Shown piece by piece: positions 54,399-62,649 of a stretch of DNA of 64,000 bases. Origin of the DNA: Hahellaceae bacterium (lineage in GTDB: Bacteria; Pseudomonadota; Gammaproteobacteria; Pseudomonadales; Oleiphilaceae); assembly GCA_024234505.1 (NCBI GenBank), contig JACKOD010000001.1, forward strand, positions 434,001-498,000. The letters run 5' to 3'. The stretch's first letter is position 1. Each line of letters opens with the position of its first letter. Below the pieces are notes generated by a model that ran no database searches, had not been told where the DNA came from, and worked only from the letters and a program-made list of their open reading frames with translations. The position numbers and the translations under genes are program-made.

Positions 54399-56075
54399 AT
54401 GAAAGTACTTATCGTCGATGACCAGGAATCAAATCGTCAACTTTTAGGTTGGATTCTAGAGGATTTGGGGCATACCTATGTAGAGGCTGAAAATGGTCTT
54501 TTAGGCGTGGCTAAATTTGTCGAGGAACGGCCTGACCTGGTATTGCTGGACGTAATGATGCCGGTCATGGATGGTTATGAGGCGGCCCGTGAGATTAAGA
54601 AACAGTCGGGCGATCAGTATATTCCAATTATATTTCTGACCGCGATGAGTGATGAAAAAGCACTCATTAAGTGTCTGGATAGTGGTGGTGATGACTTTCT
54701 TTCCAAACCGGTCGACGAGATTGTTTTACAGGCAAAAATTAGGGCGCATGTCAGAACACAAGAACTTAATCAGCAGGTTCGCAATAAAAACGAGGAGTTA
54801 ACGTATCTTCACAATCGCCTTCAGCATGAGCACGCGATGGGTGAGCATGTTATTGCGAACGCAATGCGTGATAGCCTTGTTGATACCGGGAACGTAAATC
54901 AGTTTGTTTCTCCGATGTCGCGTTTTAATGGTGATCTGGTTTTGGTTGCCGCTAAGCCCACTGGCGGACTATATGTCTTTTTGGGTGATTTTACCGGGCA
55001 TGGACTGGCTGCATCTATCGGAGCCATTCCCGTGTCTCAGGCGTTTTTTACCATGTCGCAGAAGAGTTTGCCTCTAACGGAAATGGTACGCACCATTAAT
55101 AGCTCGCTTGTTCGATTTTTGCCGGATCATATGTTTTGTGCGGCCACCTTACTTGAAATGAACTCTGCAGGCACACAAATTAAGGTTTGGTGTGGTGGAT
55201 TGCCGGATGCGATTATTTATCGTCCGGAAAAAGGTATTGTCGGGACGATTAGTTCAAGAAATATGCCTATGGGCATTCTGGATGATAATGAATTCGACGA
55301 TTCATTTGAGTTGCTTCAGTTGGAGCACGGCGATTCGATTTTAATGTATACCGATGGTGTGATTGAAGGTTTAAATGCTCAAGGTGAAATGTTTGGTGAA
55401 GAGCGTTTGCATTCATTGTTAGGGCAAGGACAGACCAAGCTGATTGAGCGGGTAATGTCCAGCTTTCAGGAATTCAAGGCAGGGCTGGAACAGGATGATG
55501 ATATCAGTATCGTGGAGGTGATATCTGCTCCGGTTAAGGATGAAATACGGGATCGGCTCAACGTAAACAAAGCCGACTTAATACCTTGGGAAGTGAGATC
55601 GGTATTGGGACCGGACGATCTCAGAGTGCATTCAGACCCCTGTGCGAAAATAGTTGATATGCTGCCGAAAAATCAGGTGTATCGTTATCATCGGGATATT
55701 ATAAGAACGCTGATTACCGAGCTGTTTTCAAACTCACTCGAGCATGGGTTATTAGGTCTGCAATCCGAAATTAAACGGGATGAAGACGGATTCGTTGAAT
55801 ATTATCGTAAGCGGGAGGAGCTTTTATCTAATCTGAGTGAGGGATCGATTGAATTGTGTCTATCTTATGATCCGATGGAGAATCCCGATATTTTGAAAAT
55901 AACGATCACAGATTCTGGCAAAGGGTTTGATCACGCTTCAATAAAAAATAGCCATTCGCTTGAGAACTGCTTTGGTCGCGGTATTGGGCTGGTGAATACT
56001 TTATCCCATACGCTAGAGTATGTGGGCTGCGGGAATCAGGTTGTTGTTCATTACAATCTAAAAAATACAGAATAG
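54399..56075 (+). CDS. Response regulator with PP2C (SpoIIE) phosphatase and HATPase kinase domains
   Basis: A 558-residue three-domain regulator. REC covers about 1-120 with phosphoacceptor Asp51 (LLDVMMPVMDG), Thr in FLTAM and Lys in LSKPVD. A short coiled linker follows. The PP2C/SpoIIE domain (about 165-370) has metal motifs GDFTGHGLAASIG, YTDGVIEG and DDDISIVEV. The C-terminal HATPase domain (about 425-555) has the N-box TELFSNSLEHG, G1 DSGKGFDH and G2 GRGIGLVNTL, resembling anti-sigma kinases. The same architecture is found in Pseudomonas HsbR and Shewanella CrsR, which switch a STAS protein to control an anti-sigma factor. The STAS partner is encoded just upstream. Confidence 0.9.
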   Translation: MKVLIVDDQESNRQLLGWILEDLGHTYVEAENGLLGVAKFVEERPDLVLLDVMMPVMDGYEAAREIKKQSGDQYIPIIFLTAMSDEKALIKCLDSGGDDFLSKPVDEIVLQAKIRAHVRTQELNQQVRNKNEELTYLHNRLQHEHAMGEHVIANAMRDSLVDTGNVNQFVSPMSRFNGDLVLVAAKPTGGLYVFLGDFTGHGLAASIGAIPVSQAFFTMSQKSLPLTEMVRTINSSLVRFLPDHMFCAATLLEMNSAGTQIKVWCGGLPDAIIYRPEKGIVGTISSRNMPMGILDDNEFDDSFELLQLEHGDSILMYTDGVIEGLNAQGEMFGEERLHSLLGQGQTKLIERVMSSFQEFKAGLEQDDDISIVEVISAPVKDEIRDRLNVNKADLIPWEVRSVLGPDDLRVHSDPCAKIVDMLPKNQVYRYHRDIIRTLITELFSNSLEHGLLGLQSEIKRDEDGFVEYYRKREELLSNLSEGSIELCLSYDPMENPDILKITITDSGKGFDHASIKNSHSLENCFGRGIGLVNTLSHTLEYVGCGNQVVVHYNLKNTE

Positions 56076-56139
56076 GTTGTTTCGATGTTCTGAAACAACC
56101 GGGTTCGGACTGCGATGGGTAGAGTATTAATTGCAGTCC
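56075..56139. terminator. Two hairpins between the regulator gene and the UPF0149 gene
   Basis: Hairpin 1 has perfect 9-bp arms GGTTGTTTC (56075-56083) and GAAACAACC (56092-56100). Hairpin 2 has arms GGACTGC (56107-56113) and GCAGTCC (56133-56139). Neither has a long T-run, but they lie between convergent stop codons and probably act in 3'-end formation. Confidence 0.5.
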
Positions 56140-56148
56140 AGAGGCGGT

Positions 56149-56709
56149 TTAGTTTTTTGCAGAGTGAAAAAACAGAAAAATGTCAGTAATCAGTTCAGGC
56201 AATTGTTCTGCGAACTGGAACATTAGTTTTCCGTTTTGTTTAATTACCTGAAACTCTTCATCATCAAATAAATCGGACAGGCTCATCACCGGGAGTAGTA
56301 GTTCCGCTACCGTCTCCTCATCACGAACAAACCAGGCTTCTTCGTTTTCGAGAAAGGCTTCTACAAATCCTGCGCACCAATTCTGAATAGCGCTTTCGAA
56401 ATCATCCTCGTTGTCCGGGGAAGGGACCTCTACTTCGTCTTCTTGATTCAGTGTGGTTGCGATTGAATTTTGTATTTTTTCGATGAGCATGGAAATTTCT
56501 GACATCATTTCGGCAGAAATGCTTGCAGGATCCTGACCTAAGATGATTTCCAGAAGAAGGTCATGATCAAGTGGGCTGGGGCCGATAATGTTGGCACAAA
56601 TGAGTCCGTGTACGCCAAAGTAGTCGAGCGCTTCACTTTCAGGGATTTCATCGAGCAGTAACGCTTCCAGGCGTTTAATCTCGGGTTCGGTAATAGGTGA
56701 AGATGTCAT
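56149..56709 (-). CDS. UPF0149 (YecA/YgfB) family protein
   Basis: A 186-residue acidic helical protein. Family features are LDYFGVHGLICANIIGPSPL near the N-terminus, and FESAIQNWCAGFVEAFLENE then AWFVRDEE in the middle. It lacks the C-terminal SEC-C zinc motif found in longer YecA proteins. The function is unknown; some YgfB-type members are regulators. It lies downstream of rne on the same strand, about 100 bases from its stop, with a hairpin between. Confidence 0.8.
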   Translation of the reverse strand: MTSSPITEPEIKRLEALLLDEIPESEALDYFGVHGLICANIIGPSPLDHDLLLEIILGQDPASISAEMMSEISMLIEKIQNSIATTLNQEDEVEVPSPDNEDDFESAIQNWCAGFVEAFLENEEAWFVRDEETVAELLLPVMSLSDLFDDEEFQVIKQNGKLMFQFAEQLPELITDIFLFFHSAKN

Positions 56710-56757
56710 AGTTAGCTCGCTGCTCAGGAGGATTGCGTTATTTTACTCAAAGGAAGG

Positions 56758-56794
56758 TGGGAAGGCATACCGAAATATCAGGTATGACTTCCCA
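56758..56794. terminator. Hairpin between rne and the UPF0149 gene
   Basis: Arms TGGGAAGGCATACC (56758-56771) and GGTATGACTTCCCA (56781-56794) pair over 14 positions with one mismatch, loop nine bases. The T-run (ATTTTT) follows on the plus strand, not on the rne strand, so termination of rne is uncertain. It may instead be a processing or attenuation element. Confidence 0.5.
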
Positions 56795-56807
56795 ATTTTT
56801 AATGTTG

Positions 56808-59800
56808 CTATTCAGCGTTATCTATTGGTTGCGAATTTACTTTCGCCTCTACAACGGGTTTCGGTATCTCTGCAGATAAAAGACTATCTGTTGTTTCAGA
56901 CGGGCTTCTATTTGACGCAGTTTCCACGTTGCCACTATCTAAATTGGTTGCACGGCTCATTGCTTCGCTTTCTGGTCTGCTACTTTTGCTTTCTGCAAGG
57001 GGGGCGGCAATTGGTGCATTTGCAACCTGGGCATCTGACGTTTGGTCGCCTTTCTCTGTAGAGCTTTGCGATCTGGCTGACTCCTCGTTCTTCTTGGCTC
57101 TCGGGTCATTATGTGCCCGTGAAGGACGTGAACGTCGTTGATTTTGCCGTCTGACTGGTGCCTGTTGCGCCTCGCTTGTTGCAACTGCAGCGACTTCCCC
57201 GCTAGGGTGTTCGCCATCGCCGTTTTTTGATGATGCCGCTGGAGTGGCATTATCATTCTCTGCGGAGACGTTGTAGAGCGCATTGACCTTTGCTTCGGAA
57301 GCGGGCGACTCTACATCTTTACCTGTCTCCGGATTAACTGTCATTTTGCTTACGTCTTTTGCAGGCGCGGGTTCCTGGGCGTTTTGCTCGACTTTTTCGG
57401 TCGATTGTATGGCCGTTTTCGCTTCTGATGCTTCGGTATCAGCAGCCGTTTGCTCTGCCGTTACTTTAGCTGCCTTAGTCCATATTTGAGCTGCTACTTT
57501 TTCCGGTTCCGGAAGTGAAGACTCTGGTTTGCTTTCGGCATCGGGACGAGTGCTGGCTAACTCTGGTGCTTTCTGCGCTTCCACCGCGGGTGAGCCAGAA
57601 TCAATTGCCGGATCCTGGCTGGTTGGTTCAGCGTTTTGGGGTGCCGCTTGATCCGTGCTGTTCGGCTTGCTATCACCAGCGTCACGTGCATTGCGCGGAT
57701 CATTTGGGCGGCTTTCCCGTCCTTGCCGACGATTTCGGCGCCCTTTTCTTTCATCTGAGGGTCTTTCTGACGAGGATTTGTCGTCTGTATTTCCGGCTGC
57801 CGCACTTTGTGCATTTTCCACTACCTTAGGTGCAGGTCTGTTTGCTGACGCCTCTGCAGGCACAACGGGTGCAAGTACGGCGGTATCAGGTTTCTGCTCC
57901 TGGTCATGACGAGTGGAAATAGCGGCGTTCTCCGCTTTTTGTCCGCCCATATTGCGGTTCCGATCCGAAGATGTGTCGCGAGAGTTGTCTCTCTGGTACT
58001 GTGGGGCACCTTGAGAGCGATCTCTGCGAGGTCTGCGGTTGTCGTCCTGTCGCGCATTCTGGCGAGGGTTTTGTCGGTTGTTTGGGTTGTTATCCCGACG
58101 TGCTTCTCGGTTATCACGAGACTCACGGTTATCGCGAGGCTCGCGCGAGTCTCTTTGGTTGTCGCGTCTGCCAGAATTACGGTCGCGATTGCGTTGTTGT
58201 GACGCATTGGCCATGGGGCGGGCAGGAGGCGATACCTTAACGATTTCGGTGGTGACGGGAGTCGGTGTAATCTCTGGCTTGTCCTGTCCGCCGAATATCG
58301 ACGCAATTTTTTTCGAAAGGCGCTTCATAAAGCCGATTTCGGTCGAAGTAACAGCCTCTGGAGTGCTTGGTTTGGCGACGTTAACGGTCTTAACTGCCGC
58401 TTCTTCTCTAACCAGTTCTTTTGGCAGGCCGATATCCGCACAGGTATCTTTAGTGATTTCCGGCTTTAAGGTGTAGCTTGCCGAACTTTCACTGCCGTCA
58501 TCAGAGCGCAAGCGCTGTACTTCAAAGTGCGGAGTGTCCATGTGAGGCGTGGGCACAATGATGATGCTGACTTCCTGACGGCTCTCAATATCAGAAATCT
58601 GTTTACGTTTTTCGTTTAACAGGAAGGTAGCAACCGGAACGGGAACCAAGGCACGCACTTCTGTGGTTTTATCCTTGGAGGCCTCTTCGTAGATCAGACG
58701 CATGATGGATAACGCTAATGATTCTATACCGCGAATCGTGCCTTGGCCGCTACAACGAGGACAGATCTCGGAACGGGTTTCGCCTAGCGAAGGGCGTAAA
58801 CGCTGACGAGACATTTCGAGAAGTCCGAAGCGAGATATTTTTCCAACCTGAACGCGAGCTCTGTCCAGCTCAAGCGCCTGGCGCATCCGGTTTTCAACTT
58901 CGCGCTGGTTTTTGGCAGGGGTCATATCGATGAAGTCGATTACGATTAAGCCACCCATGTCTCTCAACCGAAGTTGCCGGGCAATTTCATCTGCCGCTTC
59001 AAGGTTGGTGTGCAGCGCGGTTTCTTCAATGTCTCCGCCTTTGGTTGCGCGGGCAGAGTTGATATCAATAGAAACCAGTGCTTCTGTCGAATCGATAACA
59101 ATAGATCCACCGCTAGGCAGTTTTACTTCGCGCTGAAATGCCGATTCAATCTGGTTTTCTATCTGAAAGCGACTGAATAAGGGGATTTCGTCCTGATAGA
59201 GTTTGATCTTGCTTTCATAGTTTGGAATGACGGCTCTAACGAAGTTGAGAACATCTTCGTGGACGTCAACCGCATCAACCAGTACTTCACCAATATCCTG
59301 ACGCAAATAATCTCTAACCGCCCGAATAACAACATTGCTTTCCTGATAAATCAGAAAAGGTGCCGGGCGGCTGACAGCGGCGTGAGAAATGGAATCCCAG
59401 AATTGCAATAAATAGTTCAGGTCGCCCTGGAGCTCTTCGCTGCTTCTGCCGACACCTGCTGTGCGAACAATAACGCCGACGTTGCGAGGAATTTCCAGTC
59501 CGTTTAAGGCATCCTTTAATTGCGACCGCTCATCACCTTCGATTCTTCTGGATATGCCGCCAGCGCGAGGGTTGTTTGGCATCAATACCAGGTAACGTCC
59601 GGCAAGGCTGATAAAGGTAGTAAGGGCTGCGCCTTTGTTTCCGCGTTCCTCTTTGTCTACCTGAATAATGAGTTCTTTACCTACTTCCAGCACATCTTTA
59701 ATGTTGATTTTGCCTTCAATTTCAGAGGGCTGAATGCGGAAGTATTCTTTTGATATTTCTTTGAGGGGAAGGAATCCGTGACGCTCCGCACCGTAATCGA

Positions 59801-59972
59801 CGAACGCGGCTTCGAGGCTGGGTTCTATTCTAGTTATGCGCCCTTTGTAGATGTTTGCTTTTTTCTGTTCTCTGCTGCCTGCTTCAATATCCAGGTCGTA
59901 GAGCTTCTGGCCATCAACTAAAGCAACTCGCAGCTCTTCGGGATGAGTTGCATTGATTAGCATTCTTTTCAT
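56808..59972 (-). CDS. rne: Ribonuclease E
   Basis: The main mRNA-decay endonuclease and degradosome scaffold. The protein has about 1054 residues. The catalytic half (about 1-510) holds the S1 domain (ANIYKGRITRIEPSLEAAFV), the 5' sensor and DNase I-like regions (GGLIVIDFIDMTPAKNQREV with the catalytic Asp), and the Zn-link CPRCSGQG. The C-terminal half is disordered: an Arg/Asp/Asn-rich RNA-binding stretch (about 610-690, many RDNRE-like units), a second Arg-rich patch near 770, then Ala/Glu/Pro-rich sequence. ATG 59972 starts MKRMLINATHPEELRVALVD, as in E. coli; the longer frame to 60053 is unlikely. It is divergent from rluC, and its long upstream leader suggests autoregulation. Confidence 0.97.
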   Translation of the reverse strand: MKRMLINATHPEELRVALVDGQKLYDLDIEAGSREQKKANIYKGRITRIEPSLEAAFVDYGAERHGFLPLKEISKEYFRIQPSEIEGKINIKDVLEVGKELIIQVDKEERGNKGAALTTFISLAGRYLVLMPNNPRAGGISRRIEGDERSQLKDALNGLEIPRNVGVIVRTAGVGRSSEELQGDLNYLLQFWDSISHAAVSRPAPFLIYQESNVVIRAVRDYLRQDIGEVLVDAVDVHEDVLNFVRAVIPNYESKIKLYQDEIPLFSRFQIENQIESAFQREVKLPSGGSIVIDSTEALVSIDINSARATKGGDIEETALHTNLEAADEIARQLRLRDMGGLIVIDFIDMTPAKNQREVENRMRQALELDRARVQVGKISRFGLLEMSRQRLRPSLGETRSEICPRCSGQGTIRGIESLALSIMRLIYEEASKDKTTEVRALVPVPVATFLLNEKRKQISDIESRQEVSIIIVPTPHMDTPHFEVQRLRSDDGSESSASYTLKPEITKDTCADIGLPKELVREEAAVKTVNVAKPSTPEAVTSTEIGFMKRLSKKIASIFGGQDKPEITPTPVTTEIVKVSPPARPMANASQQRNRDRNSGRRDNQRDSREPRDNRESRDNREARRDNNPNNRQNPRQNARQDDNRRPRRDRSQGAPQYQRDNSRDTSSDRNRNMGGQKAENAAISTRHDQEQKPDTAVLAPVVPAEASANRPAPKVVENAQSAAAGNTDDKSSSERPSDERKGRRNRRQGRESRPNDPRNARDAGDSKPNSTDQAAPQNAEPTSQDPAIDSGSPAVEAQKAPELASTRPDAESKPESSLPEPEKVAAQIWTKAAKVTAEQTAADTEASEAKTAIQSTEKVEQNAQEPAPAKDVSKMTVNPETGKDVESPASEAKVNALYNVSAENDNATPAASSKNGDGEHPSGEVAAVATSEAQQAPVRRQNQRRSRPSRAHNDPRAKKNEESARSQSSTEKGDQTSDAQVANAPIAAPLAESKSSRPESEAMSRATNLDSGNVETASNRSPSETTDSLLSAEIPKPVVEAKVNSQPIDNAE

Positions 59973-60064
59973 TTGGAAATAATCCAGCATGGCGATGGAA
60001 AGGTCGTGCAGGATTAAGAAGTGAGCTGCTGGTTTACGAGATGGTGCATCCACAGTGTTATATA

Positions 60065-60100
60065 GGTGGCAGCGGAGATCTAAGGCTCAAGCTGCCAACC
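60065..60100 (-). promoter_or_regulatory. Hairpin in the rne 5' leader
   Basis: Arms GGTGGCAGC (60065-60073) and GCTGCCAACC (60091-60100) pair with one bulge around a 17-base loop. It lies 93-128 bases upstream of the rne start codon. Its place resembles the regulatory hairpins of the E. coli rne leader, though sequence identity to those cannot be claimed. Confidence 0.5.
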
Positions 60101-60616
60101 TTCGACGGGCCATAGCGCTCAGCGTCGAATTTGCTTTGTTCAGGAACTTCTTTGTGAAAAGCCTTGTGGGCAAGAAACCTGTAACCAATCAAAGCAACAA
60201 AACATACTGCCAGAAAACTACCATCAGGCTGCCTGCAGTCTGACGAGCTAGTCAATTTTGTTGGTCTTACATCTCTATCTAAATTGCTGCCAACGCATTT
60301 TCTAGTCTTGAAATTCTTTTTTTATCCTGCCGCCATCCACAGCGGTTAATTACATTCACTCCATAAAAGGAGCGCGTGGTTTGTTATTTGTTGGAGTGTC
60401 CGGTTGAGGTGCAATTGACTGCCTTCGTGAAAAACGGTGTGTTGATCAGGTTGAGGGGCAGAAGCAGATTGGACTCTGCGATAAACATGCTTCCTGTCCT
60501 GACTCAATTGCACTAACTACTTCAATTCCGGAATCCTTGTATGTCAAATCCCTGACACGGTCTGTAATAGAGCTTTTCCTGTGATTGTCTGGAAATGCTA
60601 AGACAATTTTAAGGTA

Positions 60617-60643
60617 CCATGGCGCACTAACACAGTGTCATGG
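60617..60643 (-). promoter_or_regulatory. Second hairpin in the rne 5' leader
   Basis: CCATG (60617-60621) pairs with CATGG (60639-60643), and CACT (60625-60628) with AGTG (60634-60637), giving an interrupted stem near the 5' end of the predicted rne leader. Confidence 0.35.
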
Positions 60644-60769
60644 CACAATAGGCAAGATCAGTCAGACCGAGATACAAGCAGAACCTTACAGCTATTTGCA
60701 TGTATTTGTATTGCGATTCCCGTTTACACACTACGAGACAAATAAATTGGTTCTCCAGTGCGGCAACGG

Positions 60770-60798
60770 AATATAACAGTATTTGTATATAGCATCAA
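60770..60798 (-). promoter_or_regulatory. Probable sigma-70 promoter of rne
   Basis: On the minus strand, -35 TTGATG (60793-60798), a 17-base spacer and -10 TATATT (60770-60775). Transcription would start near 60763, about 790 bases before the rne ATG. Confidence 0.55.
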
Positions 60799-60817
60799 TT
60801 ACCTGTTCTTGTCCATT

Positions 60818-60823
60818 TATAAT
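60818..60823 (+). promoter_or_regulatory. Possible -10 element of rluC
   Basis: A perfect TATAAT, 130 bases before the rluC ATG. The expected -35 position (TCAATT, 60795-60800) is poor and overlaps the -35 of the divergent rne promoter. Confidence 0.4.
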
Positions 60824-60952
60824 AAAGCTGACCTCAATGCCAAGCGGAGCTTCTGGTGTTCGTTAAAGGGCGAATATTTGAGCATGAGCTGTTGTGGGTT
60901 AAGGTGCTGTCCATCGTTTAACAAAGCTACATATGGGATACGGTTGTAATCA

Positions 60953-61921
60953 ATGAAAGAAGAGAAAAGTCCTGCTTCGGGAGGCGTAAGTTTCTACGAG
61001 ATAGATGAGAATAATTTAGGACAGCGGGTCGATAATTTTTTGTTGGGGATGCTCAAAGGAGTTCCGCGGAGCAAAATATACTCCATTATTCGTAAAGGTG
61101 AGGTGCGAATTAACAAAGGCCGAACCCGGGCAGAGTATAAGCTTCAGTTGGGTGATGTGGTCAGAGTGCCTCCGGTTCGTGTGGATGTCAGCAGTGAGTT
61201 AGCCAGTGTGCCCGGACGTGTCGCTGATGCATTGATATCCGCCATTCTTTATGAGGATGAGAATTTTATTGTAATTAACAAGCCCGCAGGTATCGCGGTG
61301 CATGGCGGCAGTGGTTTGAATTTTGGTGTAATAGAGGCTTTTCGCGCTGCCAGGCCAGAATCGAAATTTCTTGAACTGGTCCATAGGTTGGATCGGGATA
61401 CCTCTGGTTGCCTTATGTTGGCCAAAAAGCGGGCAGGGCTGACTTTTATTCATGAGGCTCTGCGTACCGGAAGGGTAAAGAAAATCTATCATGCGCTGGT
61501 CGATGGTAGTTGGCCCTCCTACCTTACGCAGGTTGATGCGCCGCTGAAGAAAAACGAATTAAAATCCGGCGAACGTGTTGTTAAAGTAGATAAAGAGGGA
61601 AAAGCTTCTCTGACTGAGTTTCGTGTGTTGACTCGATTTGATAGTGTAACGCTGGTTCAGGCCAGTCCTATTACTGGCCGTACCCATCAAATACGGGTTC
61701 ATGCTGCGTTCAAAGGTCATCCTATTCTGGGGGATGAGAAGTATGCGACGGATGAAATCAACGACAAGCTCAAGGTGGCTTGCGTAAAAAGGTTGATGCT
61801 CCATGCAGCAGAGTTAACATTTTCTATCCCCGGGGAACACAAGAAAGTGGTGGTCTCCGCGCCATATGATGATAAATTTTCCAAGGTATTGAACGCATTG
61901 AATAAAAATATGGAGAAGTAG
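60953..61921 (+). CDS. rluC: 23S rRNA pseudouridine synthase RluC
   Basis: RluC modifies uridines 955, 2504 and 2580 of 23S rRNA (E. coli numbering). The 322-residue protein has an N-terminal S4 RNA-binding domain (about 20-75, RSKIYSIIRKGEVRINKGRT). The RluA-type catalytic domain has LVHRLDRDTSGCLMLAKK with the catalytic Asp, and GRTHQIRVHAAFKGHPILGD. It is divergent from rne and the first gene of rluC-HAD-sppA. Its ATG has no strong ribosome-binding site. Confidence 0.95.
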   Translation: MKEEKSPASGGVSFYEIDENNLGQRVDNFLLGMLKGVPRSKIYSIIRKGEVRINKGRTRAEYKLQLGDVVRVPPVRVDVSSELASVPGRVADALISAILYEDENFIVINKPAGIAVHGGSGLNFGVIEAFRAARPESKFLELVHRLDRDTSGCLMLAKKRAGLTFIHEALRTGRVKKIYHALVDGSWPSYLTQVDAPLKKNELKSGERVVKVDKEGKASLTEFRVLTRFDSVTLVQASPITGRTHQIRVHAAFKGHPILGDEKYATDEINDKLKVACVKRLMLHAAELTFSIPGEHKKVVVSAPYDDKFSKVLNALNKNMEK

Positions 61922-61925
61922 GCAG

Positions 61926-62573
61926 TTGGTGATAAAGACGGAGTTGGTTGTTTTTGATTGGGATGGCACGCTTGTCAACTCAATTGCCCATATTGTTGCA
62001 AGCTTAAAGCATGCGGCGAATGCGCTGGGATTACCTCTGCAAGCGGATATGAAGTATCAGTCAATTATTGGTCTGGGAATGCTCGAGGCTGTTGAGGTGT
62101 TGTATCCTTATCTGGACTCGAGAGATGTGGAAAGATATCGAAAAGCATATTCTGAAAGTTTCTTTGCTTCTCAAGAGCAGGGAAGTGTTCTTTATCCTCA
62201 TGTAGAAGATGTCCTGGTGTCACTAGATAAAGCCGGAATTAAACTGGCTGTTGCGACGGGAAAAAGCCGGGAGGGCTTGAATAGGGCGCTGGAAGTGATG
62301 GCGATTGGTGCCTATTTCAGTGTTACCCGGTGTGCAAATGAAACTCGTTCCAAGCCTCATCCGTTGATGCTGCAGGAGATTCTGAATTATTGCGAGGTGG
62401 CGCCGGAAAATGCACTAATGGTGGGGGATACCACCTACGATCTTGAGATGGCGGCTCGTGCTGGCGTACCATCGGTAGGAGTGATATATGGTGCACACCC
62501 TGCAGATGATTTATTGCGCTATTCGCCTCGAGGTTGTATAGATTGCTTGTCTAAACTGTCGCGCTATTTATAA
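61926..62573 (+). CDS. HAD-superfamily phosphatase, Gph-like
   Basis: A 215-residue HAD hydrolase. Motif I is FDWDGTLVNS (nucleophile Asp), motif II is VATGKS, motif III Lys is in TRSKPHPLML, and motif IV is MVGDTTYDLEMAARAG. The cap domain is of the helical phosphoglycolate-phosphatase type. The substrate is not known. The start is TTG 61926 or GTG 61929, four to seven bases after the rluC stop, so it is coupled to rluC. The same gene stands between rluC and sppA in Pseudomonas. Confidence 0.88.
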   Translation: MVIKTELVVFDWDGTLVNSIAHIVASLKHAANALGLPLQADMKYQSIIGLGMLEAVEVLYPYLDSRDVERYRKAYSESFFASQEQGSVLYPHVEDVLVSLDKAGIKLAVATGKSREGLNRALEVMAIGAYFSVTRCANETRSKPHPLMLQEILNYCEVAPENALMVGDTTYDLEMAARAGVPSVGVIYGAHPADDLLRYSPRGCIDCLSKLSRYL

Positions 62574-62649
62574 GCTTTGATTCTGGATTGGTTGCGATAA
62601 ACTATTGGCAGTAGATACTAATTTGTTTTTATTTTAGGGAGAGAGTCGC

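Larger units (their letters stand above)
59973..60952. other. Long intergenic region between divergent rne and rluC (rne leader)
   Basis: 980 bases without a credible gene on either strand. A probable rne promoter at 60770-60798 (-) would give an rne 5' leader close to 800 nt. Two hairpins lie within it (60065-60100 and 60617-60643). A -10-like TATAAT for rluC lies at 60818-60823. In E. coli the rne 5' UTR is long, structured and the target of RNase E autoregulation, so a similar role is likely here. Confidence 0.7.

Noticed and set aside
57906..58476. Overlapping plus-strand open frames of up to 145 residues antisense to rne
   Set aside because: They are explained by the Arg/Asp-rich low-complexity coding of the RNase E C-terminal half, which depletes stops on the other strand. 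No ribosome-binding site or domain is seen.
60058..60255. A 65-residue minus-strand frame in the rne leader
   Set aside because: It has no clear ribosome-binding site, overlaps the predicted leader hairpin and has no recognisable motif. A leader peptide remains possible but is not supported.
60541..60548. A perfect TTGACA on the minus strand in the rne leader as a second rne promoter
   Set aside because: No acceptable -10 lies 16-18 bases downstream, so it was not called.
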